From assembly GCA_018806915.1 (NCBI GenBank), contig JAGKQI010000098.1, positions 62,001 through 126,000 of the forward strand: a DNA stretch of 64,000 nt. Direction: 5' to 3'. Of the stretch, positions 46,500 through 57,772 are shown in pieces (the stretch's first letter is position 1; every line of letters begins with the position of its first letter). A program made the position numbers and the translations under genes. This DNA is from Phytophthora colocasiae (lineage: Eukaryota > Oomycota > Peronosporomycetes > Peronosporales > Peronosporaceae). The notes under the pieces were generated by a model that worked only from the letters and a program-made list of their open reading frames with translations, was not told the DNA's origin and made no database searches.

Positions 46500-48641
46500 T
46501 TACGGGTCATTCGTAGAAACGAGTTGGCAATGTGATGCTGCTGTAGCTCTGATAATATCTTGAATGGCATCACAGTTTTTTGCTATCCAGTTGAGGGACT
46601 TTTTGTGAGTTTGACGGTACTCCTCTAGAGCTCTGATAACATGATCCGTTGCCGTTTTATCGGGCACCACAGCAAGCCTCGAAATCTCAACTGCCAGATC
46701 TGCAATTAATCTATACACTGGACGCCTCCTGTTGAAGAAACGACGTTCATCAGCACTACACCACTTTGTTCCGAACTTGGTCTCCAGTTCGCGCACAGCA
46801 ACAGCTCCGCCTAATCCAATCCACTCCCCCCACAGCTCTGGAACAGTCACTAAACCTCTGCGCAGTTTGTACGTCGGGAAATGCTGCGGCTCACTCTGAT
46901 TTGAATTTACCCCGGATCGCCCAGGTGTCGGGAAAGCTAGTGAACCATTGATAACCGGTGTCGCCTCTGCCCGACGAGACTGAGCGGCATCACTACAAGC
47001 TTGCTGAGTACTGGCCAGAAGCTGCACTCTGGACGACAGCAGTTCCTTCCTCCTCGTAGTGGAGACAATACCTGCAGAACATCACTGAGAGTATTCTCCA
47101 CTTTGTGCACCGCTGTGCAAATTTGGGATAAGGAGCTTCTCAAATCCTGATGTATACCATCGATTTTAGCATTCATCACTGGAATGGCTTTCTGGAGGCG
47201 TTGTTCTGCCGGGTCTTCCATCCCTTCCACGGCTTGTGTTGCAGCATGTTTATACTCCAAAATTCGGGTGAATGGAAAATAGCGTGTTGCCATATCGGGT
47301 GATTTGGAGTTGAGCTTTGTAAGAACACGGCATCCTGCAGCACTACGCTACGGAGATATTGTAGTAACTCGAGAAATCCACCCGCTGCAAGAGACTGTTC
47401 TGCGGATCCTGCATTAATTGCTTGCTGCCACATCTCCACTTGGGGAAAGACTTTACTCTGCAATGACATTGGTGGGTCGACGGAAGCACGAGCAACAAAA
47501 AAACTGCCTCTGCTGGGTTCAAATCCAGCCAGTGTTCGCATAGCCTCTCGTGGAAGGGATGTAAGGTAGCACTTTTCCATTGACTGGTTATTCCATCTGC
47601 CCAGGCGGCGTATCTGAGACTCGCTAGCACCCCAAATCAGCCATACGCGATCCAGAACCACGACCGACGTGGGTTTTCGCTTTGCTGTGAATACCAATAT
47701 GCGTCAGCGCAGCCGTGATAGCATCGTGGTGTACTTTGTACGACATTGGTTTTGTAGGATCGTTACCTGTTTTAACAATTTGATAGGGTACCAGCACTCG
47801 GACGAGGTAAAGTCAGGAAATGATTCGCCTTCTACATGCCACCGCCAGAAAAAGTAAAATCCCAGCATTCCGTGAGGACAGATTTCCACATATTTACTCC
47901 TCATGCAGGCTCCGACTTCAATACGGCCAACTTGATTCGTTTTGCCTTGGCGCATCACCATGACGAGGGCTCCTGCATGCGCTATATCCTTTCATTTTCG
48001 AGAACCAACGTGTGCAAATCCGCTAACTCCATCATCCGGCGCTGATTCGCCTCTCATTAGCGCATAGTGACTCAAGAGAAAAGCAACTAAATTCCGAAGT
48101 AACTTGCCAGCATCTCGTGCTGGAGTCCAAAAACTGGGCAATCTCCTTAATTTGGTCTACTCTAGTGTAGCCATCCAAAAGAGTAGATGCTCCACGGTCC
48201 TCGTAATTGTTTCGCTTCCTCTCGTCCTCTTCAAACTGAGTCAGCTTCAACAGCGAGGTCACCGCCTCGTCACGGGGATGGGTTACCGTTTACCTTTGCC
48301 CGAGATTGTTGCTTCCACAAATCGACCATTGCTGCTACGTAGGAATTCACTGTAGAGCGACCTACCTTCTCCACTCGATCGCAGTTTTTACTTCCATTCT
48401 TGTGTCGTTTGGTCCTTCCAATTACGCGCTCTTCGAGAAAGAGATGTAGTTTTTCCCTGTTACTGTGAATCAGGTCAGGTCAGTTAAAAGCAGATTCCTT
48501 TGACCTACACCAGTCTAAGAATTCCTTTTGCCGGTTGTTGTAAGCTCTTTGCGTGTTTTGTGGTCGTTTTGTTGCGCTTTTGACGTAAGTTCGTTGAACG
48601 GACTCTTTCAGGGCCACTCGCATCCGAGCTTCCTCTTCCAT
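46500..48641 (-). pseudogene. Crypton recombinase, unit 6
   Basis: Carries the R57 stop and several one-base indels (near 48,280, 48,130, 48,040, 47,970, 47,775 and 47,633). The C-terminal 175 codons with GCR1_C are open. Small insertions at 47,030-47,050 disrupt the linker. Confidence 0.85.
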
Positions 48642-49060
48642 GTTGCTGCTCTTAGGAGGTGACCTGCAAATTGTCTAATGGTGAAAAGTCGCGGTTTTTC
48701 GCGCCATCCCCTGATTTTCATCCTATCCAGTTGTAGAAGACTCGCGGTCAGATAAACGGTTTATTTAACCCTTCAAAGCACAATAACCGCATTGATTTGA
48801 CAAAAAGTGCTTGAGAGGACCGGACCCGGTCCGGACCCCGGTAATGATAATGCACTTTATAGAACTGTGTAGACTACGTCATCGCCATCAACGAACTGAG
48901 ACGTGTATAACAAGACGGCTATGGTCAATCCGCGCCCTACTTTCAAGCAGCAGACATTTTCACCCCCGATCCGCTCCTTCGGGCACTTGCAGTACACATA
49001 CATGGACAATAAACAATGGAGATTTGGAAACAGTATACGTTTATTGTTGGTATTCTCGCA

Positions 49061-51204
49061 TTACGGGTCATTCGTAGAAACGAGTTGGCAATGTGATGCT
49101 GCTATAGCTCTGATAATATCTTGAATGGCATCACAGTTTTTTGCTATCCAGTTGAGGGACTTTTTGTGAGTTTGACGGTACTCCTCTAGAGCTCTGATAA
49201 CATGATCCGTTGCCGTTTTATCGGGCACCACAGCAAGCCTCGAAATCTCGACTGCCAGATCTGCAATTAATCTATACACTGGACGCCTCCTGTTGAAGAA
49301 ACGACGTTCATCAGCACTACACCACTTTGTTCCGAACTTGGTCTCCAGTTCGCGCACAGCAACAGCTCCGCCTAATCCAATCCACTCCCCCCACAGCTCT
49401 GGAACAGTCACTAAACCTCTGCGCAGTTTGTACGTCGGGAAATGCTGCGGCTCACTCTGATTTGAATTTACCCCGGATCGCCCAGGTGTCGGGAAATCTA
49501 GTGAACCATTGATAACAGGTGTCGCCTCTGCCCGACGAGACTGAGCGGCATCACTACAAGCTTGCTGAGTACTGGCCAGAAGCTGCACTTGGACGACAGC
49601 AGTTCCTCCTCGTAGTGGAGACAATACCTGCAGAACATCACTGAGAGTATTCTCCACTTTGTGCACCGCTGTGCAAATTTGGGATAAGGAGCTTCTCAAA
49701 TCCTGATGTATACCATCGATTTTAGCATTCATCACTGGAATGGCTTTCTGGAGGCGTTGTTCTGCCGGGTCTTCCATCCCTTCCACGGCTTGTGTTGCAG
49801 CATGTTTTATACTCCAAAAATTCGGGTGAATGGAAAATAGCGTGTTGCCATATCGGGTGATTTGGAGTTGAGCTTTGTAAGAACACGGCATCCTGCAGCA
49901 CTACGCTACGGAGATATTGTAGTAACTCGAGAAATCCACCTCGCTGCAAGAGACTGTTCTGGCGGATCCTGCATTAATTGCTTGCTGCCACATCTCCACT
50001 TGGGAAAGACTTTACTCTGCAATGACATTGGTGGGTCGACGGAAGCACGAGCAACAAAAACTGCCTCTGCTGGGTTCAAATCCAGCCAGTGTTCGCATAG
50101 CCTCTCGTGGAAGGGATGTAAGGTAGCACTTTTCCATTGACTGGTTATTCCATCTGCCCAGGCGGCGTATCTGAGACTCGCTAGCACCCCCCAAATCAGC
50201 CATACGCGATCCAGAACCACGACCGACGTGGGTTTTCGCTTTGCTGTGAATACCAATATGCGTCAGCGCAGCCGTGATAGCATCGTGGTGTACTTTGTAC
50301 GACATTGGTTTTGTAGGATCGTTACCTCGTTTTTAACAATTTGATAGGGTACCAGCACTCCGGACGAGGTAAAGTCAGGAAATGATTCGCCTTCTACATG
50401 CCACCGCCAGAAAAGTAAAATCCCAGCATTCCGTGAGGACAGATTTCCACATATTTACTCCTCATGCAGGCTCCGACTTCAATACGGCCAACTTGATTCG
50501 TTTTGCCTTGGCGCATCACCATGACGAGGGCCACTGCATGCGCTATATCCTTCATTTTCGAGAACCAACGTGTGCAAATCCGCTAACTCCATCATCCGCG
50601 CTGATTCGCCTCTCATTAGCGCATAGTGACTCAAGAGAAAAGCAACTAAATTCCGAAGTAACTTGCCAGCATCTCGTGCTGGAGTCCAAAAACTGGGCAA
50701 TCTCCTTAATTTGGTCTACTCTAGTGTAGCCATCCAAAGAGTAGATGCTCCACGGTCCTCGTAATTGTTTCGCTTCCTCTCGTCCTCTTCAAACTGAGTC
50801 AGCTTCAACAGCGAGGTCACCGCCTCGTCACGGGGATGGGTTACCGTTTACCTTTGCCCGAGATTGTTGCTTCGCACAAATCGACCATTGCTGCTACGTA
50901 GGAATTCACTGTAAGAGCGACCTACCTTCTCCACTCGATCGCAGTTTTTACTTCCATTCTTGTGTCGTTTGGTCCTTCCAATTACGCGCTCTTCGAGAAA
51001 GAGATGTAGTTTTTCCCCTGTTACTGTGAATCGGGTCAGGTCGTTAAAAGCAGATTCCTTTGACCTACACCAGTCTAAGAATTCCCTTTTGCCGGTTGTT
51101 GTAAGCTCTTTGCGTGTTTTGTGGTCGTTTTGTTGCGCTTTTGACGTAAGTTCGTTGAACGGACTCTTTCAGGGAGCCACTCGCATCCGAGCTTCCTCTT
51201 CCAT
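49061..51204 (-). pseudogene. Crypton recombinase, unit 7
   Basis: The most broken copy: one-base insertions or losses near 51,175, 51,085, 50,915, 50,873, 50,530, 50,360, 50,327, 50,003, 49,960 and 49,805. The last 276 codons (linker and GCR1_C) are open. The palindrome near its right junction has lost one G. Confidence 0.85.
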
Positions 51205-51624
51205 GTTGCTGCTCTTAGGAGGTGACCTGCAAATTGTCTAATGGTGAAAAGTCGCGGTTTTTCGCGCCATCCCCTGATTTTCATCCTATCCAGTTGTAGA
51301 AGACTCGCGGTCAGATAAACGGTTTTATTTAACCCTTCAAAGCACAATAACCGCATTGATTTGACAAAAAGTGCTTGAGAGGACCGGACCCGGTCCGACC
51401 CCGGTAATGATAATGCACTTTATAGAACTGTGTAGACTACGTCATCGCCATCCAACGAACTGAGACGTGTATAACAAGACGGCTATGGTCAATCCGCGCC
51501 CTACTTTCAAGCAGCAGACATTTTCACCCCCGATCCGCTCCTTCGGGCACTTGCAGTACACATACATGGACAATAAACAATGGAGATTTGGAAACAGTAT
51601 ACGTTTATTGTTGGTATTCTCGCA

Positions 51625-53754
51625 TTACGGGTCATTCGTAGAAACGAGTTGGCAATGTGATGCTGCTGTAGCTCTGATAATATCTTGAATGGCATCACAG
51701 TTTTTGCTATCCAGTTGAGGGACTTTTGTGAGTTTGACGGTACTCCTCTAGAGCTCTGATAACATGATCCGTTGCCGTTTTATCGGGCACCACAGCAAGC
51801 CTCGAAATCTCAACTGCCAGATCTGCAATTAATCTATACACTGGACGCCTCCTGTTGAAGAAACGACGTTCATCAGCACTACACCACTTTGTTCCGAACT
51901 TGGTCTCCAGTTCGCGCACAGCAACAGCTCCGCCTAATCCAATCCACTCCCCCCACAGCTCTGGAACAGTCACTAAACCTCTGCGCAGTTTGTACGTCGG
52001 GAAATGCTGCGGCTCACTCTGATTTGAATTTACCCCGGATCGCCCAGGTGTCGGGAAAGCTAGTGAACCATTGATAACCGGTGTCGCCTCTGCCCGACGA
52101 GACTGAGCGGCATCACTACAAGCTTGCTGAGTACTGGCCAGAAGCTGCACTTGGACGACAGCAGTTCCTCCTCGTAGTGGAGACAATACCTGCAGAACAT
52201 CACTGAGAGTATTCTCCACTTTGTGCACCGCTGTGCAAATTTGGGATAAGGAGCTTCTCAAATCCTGATGTATACCATCGATTTTAGCATTCATCACTGG
52301 AATGGCTTTCTGGAGGCGTTGTTCTGCCGGGTCTTCCATCCCTTCCACGGCTTGTGTTGCAGCATGTTTATACTCCAAAAATTCGGGTGAATGGAAAATA
52401 GCGTGTTGCCATATCGGGTGATTTGGAGTTGAGCTTTGTAAGAACACGGCATCCTGCAGCACTACGCTACGGAGATATTGTAGTAACTCGAGAAATCCAC
52501 CCGCTGCAAGAGACTGTTCTGCGGATCCTGCATTAATTGCTTGCTGCCACATCTCCACTTGGGAAAGACTTTACTCTGCAATGACATTGGTGGGTCGACG
52601 GAAGCACGAGCAACAAAAAAACTGCCTCTGCTGGGTTCAAATCCAGCCAGTGTTCGCATAGCCTCTCGTGGAAGGGATGTAAGGTAGCACTTTTCCATTG
52701 ACTGGTTATTCCATCTGCCCAGGCGGCGTATCTGAGACTCGCTAGCACCCCCCAAATCAGCCATACGCGATCCAGAACCACGACCGACGTGGGTTTTCGC
52801 TTTGCTGTGAATACCAATATGCGTCAGCGCAGCCGTGATAGCATCGTGGTGTACTTTGTACGACATTGGTTTTGTAGGATCGTTACCTGTTTTTAACAAT
52901 TTGATAGGGTACCAGCACTCGGACGAGGTAAAGTCAGGAAATGATTCGCCTTCTACATGCCCGAAAAAGTAAAATCCCAGCATTCCGTGAGGACAGATTT
53001 CCACATATTTACTCCTCATGCAGGCTCCGACTTCAATACGGCCAACTTGATTCGTTTTGCCTTGGCGCATCACCATGACGAGGGCCCTGCATGCGCTATA
53101 TCCTTCATTTTCGAGAACCAACGTGTGCAAATCCGCTAACTCCATCATCCGCGCTGATTCGCCTCTCATTAGCGCATAGTGACTCAAGAGAAAAGCAACT
53201 AAATTCCGAAGTAACTTGCCAGCATCTCGTGCTGGAGTCCAAAAAAACTGGGCAATCTCCTTAATTTGGTCTACTCTAGTGTAGCCATCCAAAAGAGTAG
53301 ATGCTCCACGGTCCTCGTAATTGTTTCGCTTCCTCTCGTCCTCTTCAAACTGAGTCAGCTTCAACAGCGAGGTCACCGCCTCGTCACGGGGATGGGTTAC
53401 CGTTTACCTTTGCCGAGATTGTTGCTTCCACAAATCGACCATTGCTGCTACGTAGGAATTCACTGTAGAGCGACCTACCTTCTCCACTCGATCGCAGTTT
53501 TTACTTCCATTCTTGTGTCGTTTGGTCCTTCCAATTACGCGCTCTTCGAGAAAGAGATGTAGTTTTTCCCCTGTTACTGTGAATCGGGTCAGGTCGTTAA
53601 AAGCAGATTCCTTTGACCTACACCAGTCTAAGAATTCCTTTTGCCGGTTGTTGTAAGCTCTTTGCGTGTTTTGTGGTCGTTTTGTTGCGCTTTTGACGTA
53701 AGTTCGTTGAACGGACTCTTTCAGGGCCACTCGCATCCGAGCTTCCTCTTCCAT
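51625..53754 (-). pseudogene. Crypton recombinase, unit 8
   Basis: Open for 114 codons, then a C is missing near 53,413. The 304-codon frame 53,376-52,462 covers the catalytic domain but has lost two or so residues at FWRWHV (short deletion near 52,960). Runs near 52,562, 51,723 and 51,704 are one base short, the last two breaking the C-terminus just after the GCR1_C domain. Confidence 0.85.
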
Positions 53755-54047
53755 GTTGCTGCTCTTAGGAGGTGACCTGCAAATTGTCTAATGGTGAAAA
53801 GTCGCGGTTTTTCGCGCCATCCCCTGATTTTCATCCTATCCAGTTGTAGAAGACTCGCGGTCAGATAAACGGTTTATTTAACCCTTCAAAGCACAATAAC
53901 CGCATTGATTTGACAAAAAGTGCTTGAGAGGACCGGACCCGGTCCGGACCCCGGTAATGATAATGCACTTTATAGAACTGTGTTGCTTTTTACCCCTTTC
54001 AAAGTGGTTGCCGAGGAATGATCGAGAGCTTGCACCGATTCTGACAC

Positions 54048-54073
54048 GGCTCTTAATTGACCATTTCCCTTAC
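54048..54073. repeat. Right 26 bp inverted repeat (partner at 31,904)
   Basis: Perfect reverse complement of 31,904-31,929, 65 bp to the right of the last Crypton unit. The bases just outside are TACATGTAAGGG; the CCCTTAC end and GTAAGGG also form a small hairpin here. Confidence 0.8.
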
Positions 54074-54412
54074 TACATGTAAGGGTAACTTGATGTACGT
54101 TTCTGAAAGGGTTAAGACCCTCGTTAGAGCTTACCACAACATTGCTTAAAACTTGATCTCAATTATTAACAGCTACTTTTAAAACTTCGCTTCGGTGGAG
54201 ATGCTCTTAGTGATCTGATCTTAGATAAGTTTTCCAACAGATCATCTCTAAGTGTCACGCTATGGTGCGCTCCCGCAGTGAAGGTGTGTTCACGAGCACT
54301 CATGTGCCGAGTTTTGCCGCTGTATTCGCGAGAACACCGCTTTGGAGACGCGATTGGCTAATATTCCGTTATGTGTGTCATGCTGGTGTGAATCAGATCT
54401 TAATCTTTTTCT
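54074..54412. other. Upstream region of the gamma-glutamyl hydrolase gene
   Basis: About 340 bp without an open frame. An inverted CCAAT word (ATTGGCTAAT) lies near 54,354. I find no clear oomycete initiator. Confidence 0.4.
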
Positions 54413-55366
54413 ATGGCGCTGTGGTCGTTCCTGTTCTCTGCGGCCTTGAGCCTCTCTGTCGTCACCGCTAGTGCTCGCGGTCCGATTATCGGTGTATTCG
54501 CGCATCCGATCTCTCAACACGGTGAATACATTGCGGCGTCGTACGTCAAGTGGGTGGAGAGCGCTGGGGGCCGCGTCGTCCCAATTCCGTACAACGCTCC
54601 TAAACCATATCTGGAGCAACTTCTGCCGCAACTTAACGGGCTCCTATTCCCTGGAGGTGCTGCTACTGTCAATGACCGCGCTGAGCTGTTGTTCCAGCTG
54701 GCATTGGAACTCAATGACAAAGGGGTATACTTCCCTGTGTGGGCCACGTGCTTGGGCTTCGAGTGGCTCGTGCAGCTCACAACAAGGGACATGGACTCAC
54801 TCACTAAAGGTCTCGACTCCATGAACATCACTCTCCCCTTGAACTTCACGGATGCAGCGCCCACTAGCCGGCTGTTTAGCCACGCTGGTAACGAGATTTA
54901 CTCGTGGTTGAAAGAGAAGCCGATCACGATGAACAACCACGAGCTAGGAATCACACCCGAGAGGTTCAACCAGTACTCGTCTCTCACGGACTTTTATACA
55001 GTGTTGGCTACCAACGTTGATCGTCAGGGGGTTGAGTTTATCTCGGCCTTTGAGGCGAAAGAGTATCCGGTTTATGCGGTGCAATTCCACCCCGAGAAGA
55101 ACAGCTTCGAGTATGGAGAGTACCAGGACGGCACCCCGTACGAGGTAATCGACCATTCCCGTCAAGCCATCGCGAGCGGACAGTTCTTTGCCAACTTTTT
55201 CATTGAAGAAACGCGCAAAAATGATCTGCATTTCGAGGACCCGAAGGTAGAGCGCAAGGCATTAATCTACAACTACCACACGTCTACGGTCACTGATCCG
55301 GGCTTCGTCCAGTCATACATCTTCAAGCACGATTTCAAGATGGACTTTTGGAGCGTCCAGATGTAA
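54413..55366 (+). CDS. Gamma-glutamyl hydrolase (peptidase C26)
   Basis: Intact single-exon gene of 317 residues, the usual length for the family (human GGH is 318). The enzyme removes gamma-linked glutamates from folate polyglutamates and acts in the vacuole/lysosome or after secretion. Residues 1-20 form a hydrophobic signal peptide ending near VTAS. The class I glutamine-amidotransferase-like fold follows: PIIGVFAHP at 24-32, an oxyanion-type loop LLFPGGAATV (77-86), the nucleophile C113 in WATCLGFEWL, and H226 in the VQFHPEKN motif. N-x-S/T sites are visible. It is convergent with the cupin gene, 99 bp from its stop. It looks like ordinary host sequence in an otherwise transposon-filled window. 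Confidence 0.95.
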   Translation: MALWSFLFSAALSLSVVTASARGPIIGVFAHPISQHGEYIAASYVKWVESAGGRVVPIPYNAPKPYLEQLLPQLNGLLFPGGAATVNDRAELLFQLALELNDKGVYFPVWATCLGFEWLVQLTTRDMDSLTKGLDSMNITLPLNFTDAAPTSRLFSHAGNEIYSWLKEKPITMNNHELGITPERFNQYSSLTDFYTVLATNVDRQGVEFISAFEAKEYPVYAVQFHPEKNSFEYGEYQDGTPYEVIDHSRQAIASGQFFANFFIEETRKNDLHFEDPKVERKALIYNYHTSTVTDPGFVQSYIFKHDFKMDFWSVQM

Positions 55367-55465
55367 ACGAGGACTTCTCATGCCGCTATCGGAGCATGTT
55401 TGCTGGGAGAAATTGTACTTACAAGTACTTTGCTACGAGTGAAGCTAATTGGAGAACCAACTGGG

Positions 55466-56251
55466 CTAATAAACTTCTGCCAATATAAACTGCGTCCTCT
55501 TCGTGGATGATGATGCGAGTTCCATGGCGATTTCCCCAGCAATCAGGTGAACGTCATCTCCAACTTTTAGTGAAATCTCACGTTCGCCAAACGTTGAATT
55601 AGCGGAGACTTGTATCTTGCTGTCATCCAGCGCTAACAAAACGGCTTCAGTTGGCAATTCGAGTGAGATCTTGGTATTGACTTGGTCATCCAGTGTGACG
55701 CGATACACACGACATTCAGGTTCATTGTAGAGCAGTTCAATTCCGTCTCCTTCGTGTATCGGCAAGTGTCCATTCGGAATCACGTCAACCTTTTCCTTGA
55801 GTAACTCGACTTCAATGAGAAAAGCTGGCAAAGCGCTGGTAGTCGCCAAGTGGATGAGCTTATCCTTTGTATGGTCACGACAGAAGACTGCCCCTTTCTT
55901 CTGCACTAGTGGTCGAGGTTTTTCGCCATACGGGTGCTCCACCACATCCAATGGCGCCATTACCACGTAGATCCCATACTTCAGATGCTGATGCCACAGA
56001 CACGTCGTATAGGGAGGAAACTCGGCACACACGAGACGCACAGTGTTCGTGCGCCAGCGCTCCTTGTGCAGCGGCTCGAAGTCCACCAGCACGTAGTCGA
56101 CGTCAGGCTTGGTCTCGCTTTCGGGCTCCATCTCTTTGGTGATTTGAGAAACTGTGCAGCTGCTAAACTGCCGATGGTCACGAAGGAAGGTTGGACTATT
56201 GTACGGGCCAAAATTGAAGGCCCCAATTTTCAAGGCCCATGATGCAGCCAA
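55466..56251 (-). CDS. Cupin-like protein
   Basis: An open frame of 261 codons from the upstream ATG. A second ATG at 56,131 (residue 41) gives a shorter 221-residue protein, starting just before the well-folded part, and may be the real start. Residues 41-160 look like a cupin barrel: FPPYTTCLWHQHLKYGIYVV carries an H-x-H pair (H87, H89) suited to metal binding, followed by EHPYG and FCRDHTKDKLIHL. The C-terminal half (190-255) is beta-rich and could be a second barrel. Substrate unknown. The first 40 residues could be a mitochondrial presequence or untranslated leader. A mariner-type element lies 120 bp upstream of the longer start. Confidence 0.75.
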   Translation of the reverse strand: MAASWALKIGAFNFGPYNSPTFLRDHRQFSSCTVSQITKEMEPESETKPDVDYVLVDFEPLHKERWRTNTVRLVCAEFPPYTTCLWHQHLKYGIYVVMAPLDVVEHPYGEKPRPLVQKKGAVFCRDHTKDKLIHLATTSALPAFLIEVELLKEKVDVIPNGHLPIHEGDGIELLYNEPECRVYRVTLDDQVNTKISLELPTEAVLLALDDSKIQVSANSTFGEREISLKVGDDVHLIAGEIAMELASSSTKRTQFILAEVY

Positions 56252-56372
56252 CTTTTCAATGCGTTAGATTATCTAACTTAGAGCATGGTTAGGTCAATTG
56301 TTATTTGTCAAATTTGTTATTTGACACTGAGCTCTCACACTGGTTGGCATTTATATACATGTACCAGCTATA

Positions 56373-56513
56373 CACCTTTTGCCGGCCAAAGTGGGCTAAT
56401 CAGCATCCAATGTGGGCAGGATTAATTTTAGGCGGCTGACAGAAACCCAAAACAGCCCAAAACTGTTTTTTCACACAATCAAAGTGGGCTAATCATCATT
56501 CAAAGCGGGCAAA
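56373..56513. repeat. Left terminal inverted repeat of the mariner-type element
   Basis: About 140 bp, matching 57,773-57,913 in reverse complement without visible mismatch. The transposase stop codon (56,514-56,516) directly abuts it. AAAGTGGGCTAATCA occurs near 56,390 and 56,484, with degenerate versions between and after. Confidence 0.9.
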
Positions 56514-57680
56514 CTACTGGCCATAGGACATATCTTCCTTACGAATTGCTGCATGCACAAACTTCGAAGCGTGCAACTCTACGTTCTGCACCATGCGCTG
56601 AGTGATTCGCGGCATACAAGTGTTGGTAGCTCGCTCGAGAAGCCTCATGCGAGCTTCTGTCTTCGAAATGGGTGGACCAGTAATACTCTCGGTCAGTGGG
56701 TCGTTCATCTCTTCCCTCGCTGTAGCTAGGTAGGTTTTGATGTGCGCTTTAAGAGCGCTAAAGCAGTTTTCAATCGGGTTACACATGGGGCTGTATGGAC
56801 CAAGTCGAAGCAAGACGAGATCGCAGCGGGGCTGTACAAGCTCCTCTGTACGAGAGTGTGCTGGTGCATTGTCGAACACGATGACGATCTTCTTGTCCCT
56901 ATACTCCTCGTGATAGATGTTGCTCTCCTTGATGACCTCATACAGCTCCTCTACGAAGTCGGCGTTGGTTTGCATTTTAATGCTGCCTCTTTGCGTCCGG
57001 TACGCAACGACACCGTACGCAGAGGAGACCGCGCACTGGATTTGGAGGTTGGCGCCCTTGGACGGCGGCATCTTCTCCACGGCACGCTTTCCCTTCTTTG
57101 CACGACCTTTCGTGCGCTTGGTGTACAAGTTAAAATTCGTCTCGTCAAAATACACGACGAGATCACCACGGGCTTGGTGTCTGATCAGCGCTTCAGCAAA
57201 CACCTTCCTCTTCTCCTTATTTTCCTCACTGTTACATGTCGTAGGCTCGACGCGCGTCTACGAATTAGCCAAAGAATATTGAATGTTAATTCAGTCTCAG
57301 TACATGTACATGTTCATAGTAAAGCACACCTGTTTGACGGTAAAGAGCATGCCTTTCAGATGGCGAGAAATGGTAGACTCTGCGATGTCCACACGAAACT
57401 CATCAAGGACCATGCGTTTCAATGTGGCAAGTGGGAGAAGACAACACTCGTCCAGCCACAGCTCTAATGCCGCCTTGATCTCGGGGGTCACTTTGGTAGC
57501 GCGGGCCCCCCCTCTAGGAAGGTCAACAGCACGGTCGAGGCTAACAAGTCGCTCCGCTGTGCTCCGTGGGAACCCATTATAATGGGCAACAGCACGCCAG
57601 TTGCCACCGGCGTGGTATGCTTTGAGGACGCGACGGCGTTCTTCAGGTGTGTGGGTCTTAGTGGCGGTTTGGGAAGGCAT
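56514..57680 (-). CDS. mariner-type transposase, two exons, DD34E
   Basis: Exon 1 57,680-57,330 (117 codons), intron 57,329-57,258 (GTGTGC..TTCGTAG with a GGCTAAT branch-like word), exon 2 57,257-56,514; together 364 residues with no stop. The N-terminus has two helix-turn-helix-like parts (ERRRVLKAYHAGGNWRAVAH and SRHLKGM region). The catalytic domain is DDE_3: D155 in YFDETNF, D246 in FDNAPAH, E280 in SPMCNPIENCF, giving DD34E spacing as in Tc1-like enzymes. A basic KRTKGRAKKGKR stretch follows the first Asp and could be a nuclear signal. The product would cut at the inverted repeats and insert at TA. Confidence 0.92.
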
Positions 57681-57772
57681 CTGGGTTGTGTAATGTCAGT
57701 TGCAGATTGACTTTGTGGTCTCCATTTCGGGCGCATGCGAAGTACTGTACATGTACGAATGATTGGCTGGTA

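Larger units (their letters stand above)
33516..53983 (-). mobile_element. Tandem array of eight Crypton elements
   Basis: Exactly eight head-to-tail units of 2,550-2,563 bp start at 33,516, 36,076, 38,633, 41,189, 43,748, 46,311, 48,871 and 51,434. Each junction reads GAACTGTGT/AGACTACGTC; unit 5 has a small change. No terminal inverted repeats are seen at the unit ends. Each unit has about 190 bp, then a minus-strand 713-codon tyrosine recombinase/GCR1_C gene, then about 230 bp with a promoter-like element and the palindrome CCGGACCCGGTCCGG 36 bp from the junction. Cryptons use a tyrosine recombinase and lack inverted repeats, which fits both the content and the tandem state. Confidence 0.93.

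Noticed and set aside
33516..53983. Phage-type integrase array, integron or CRISPR-like locus
   Set aside because: The tyrosine recombinase suggested a bacterial integron or prophage at first, but the GCR1_C domain, the eukaryotic surroundings and 2.56 kb coding repeats (not short spaced repeats) fit Cryptons.
56742..57467. 241-codon plus-strand frame in the mariner element
   Set aside because: Antisense shadow of the DD34E transposase; its sequence looks like no known protein.
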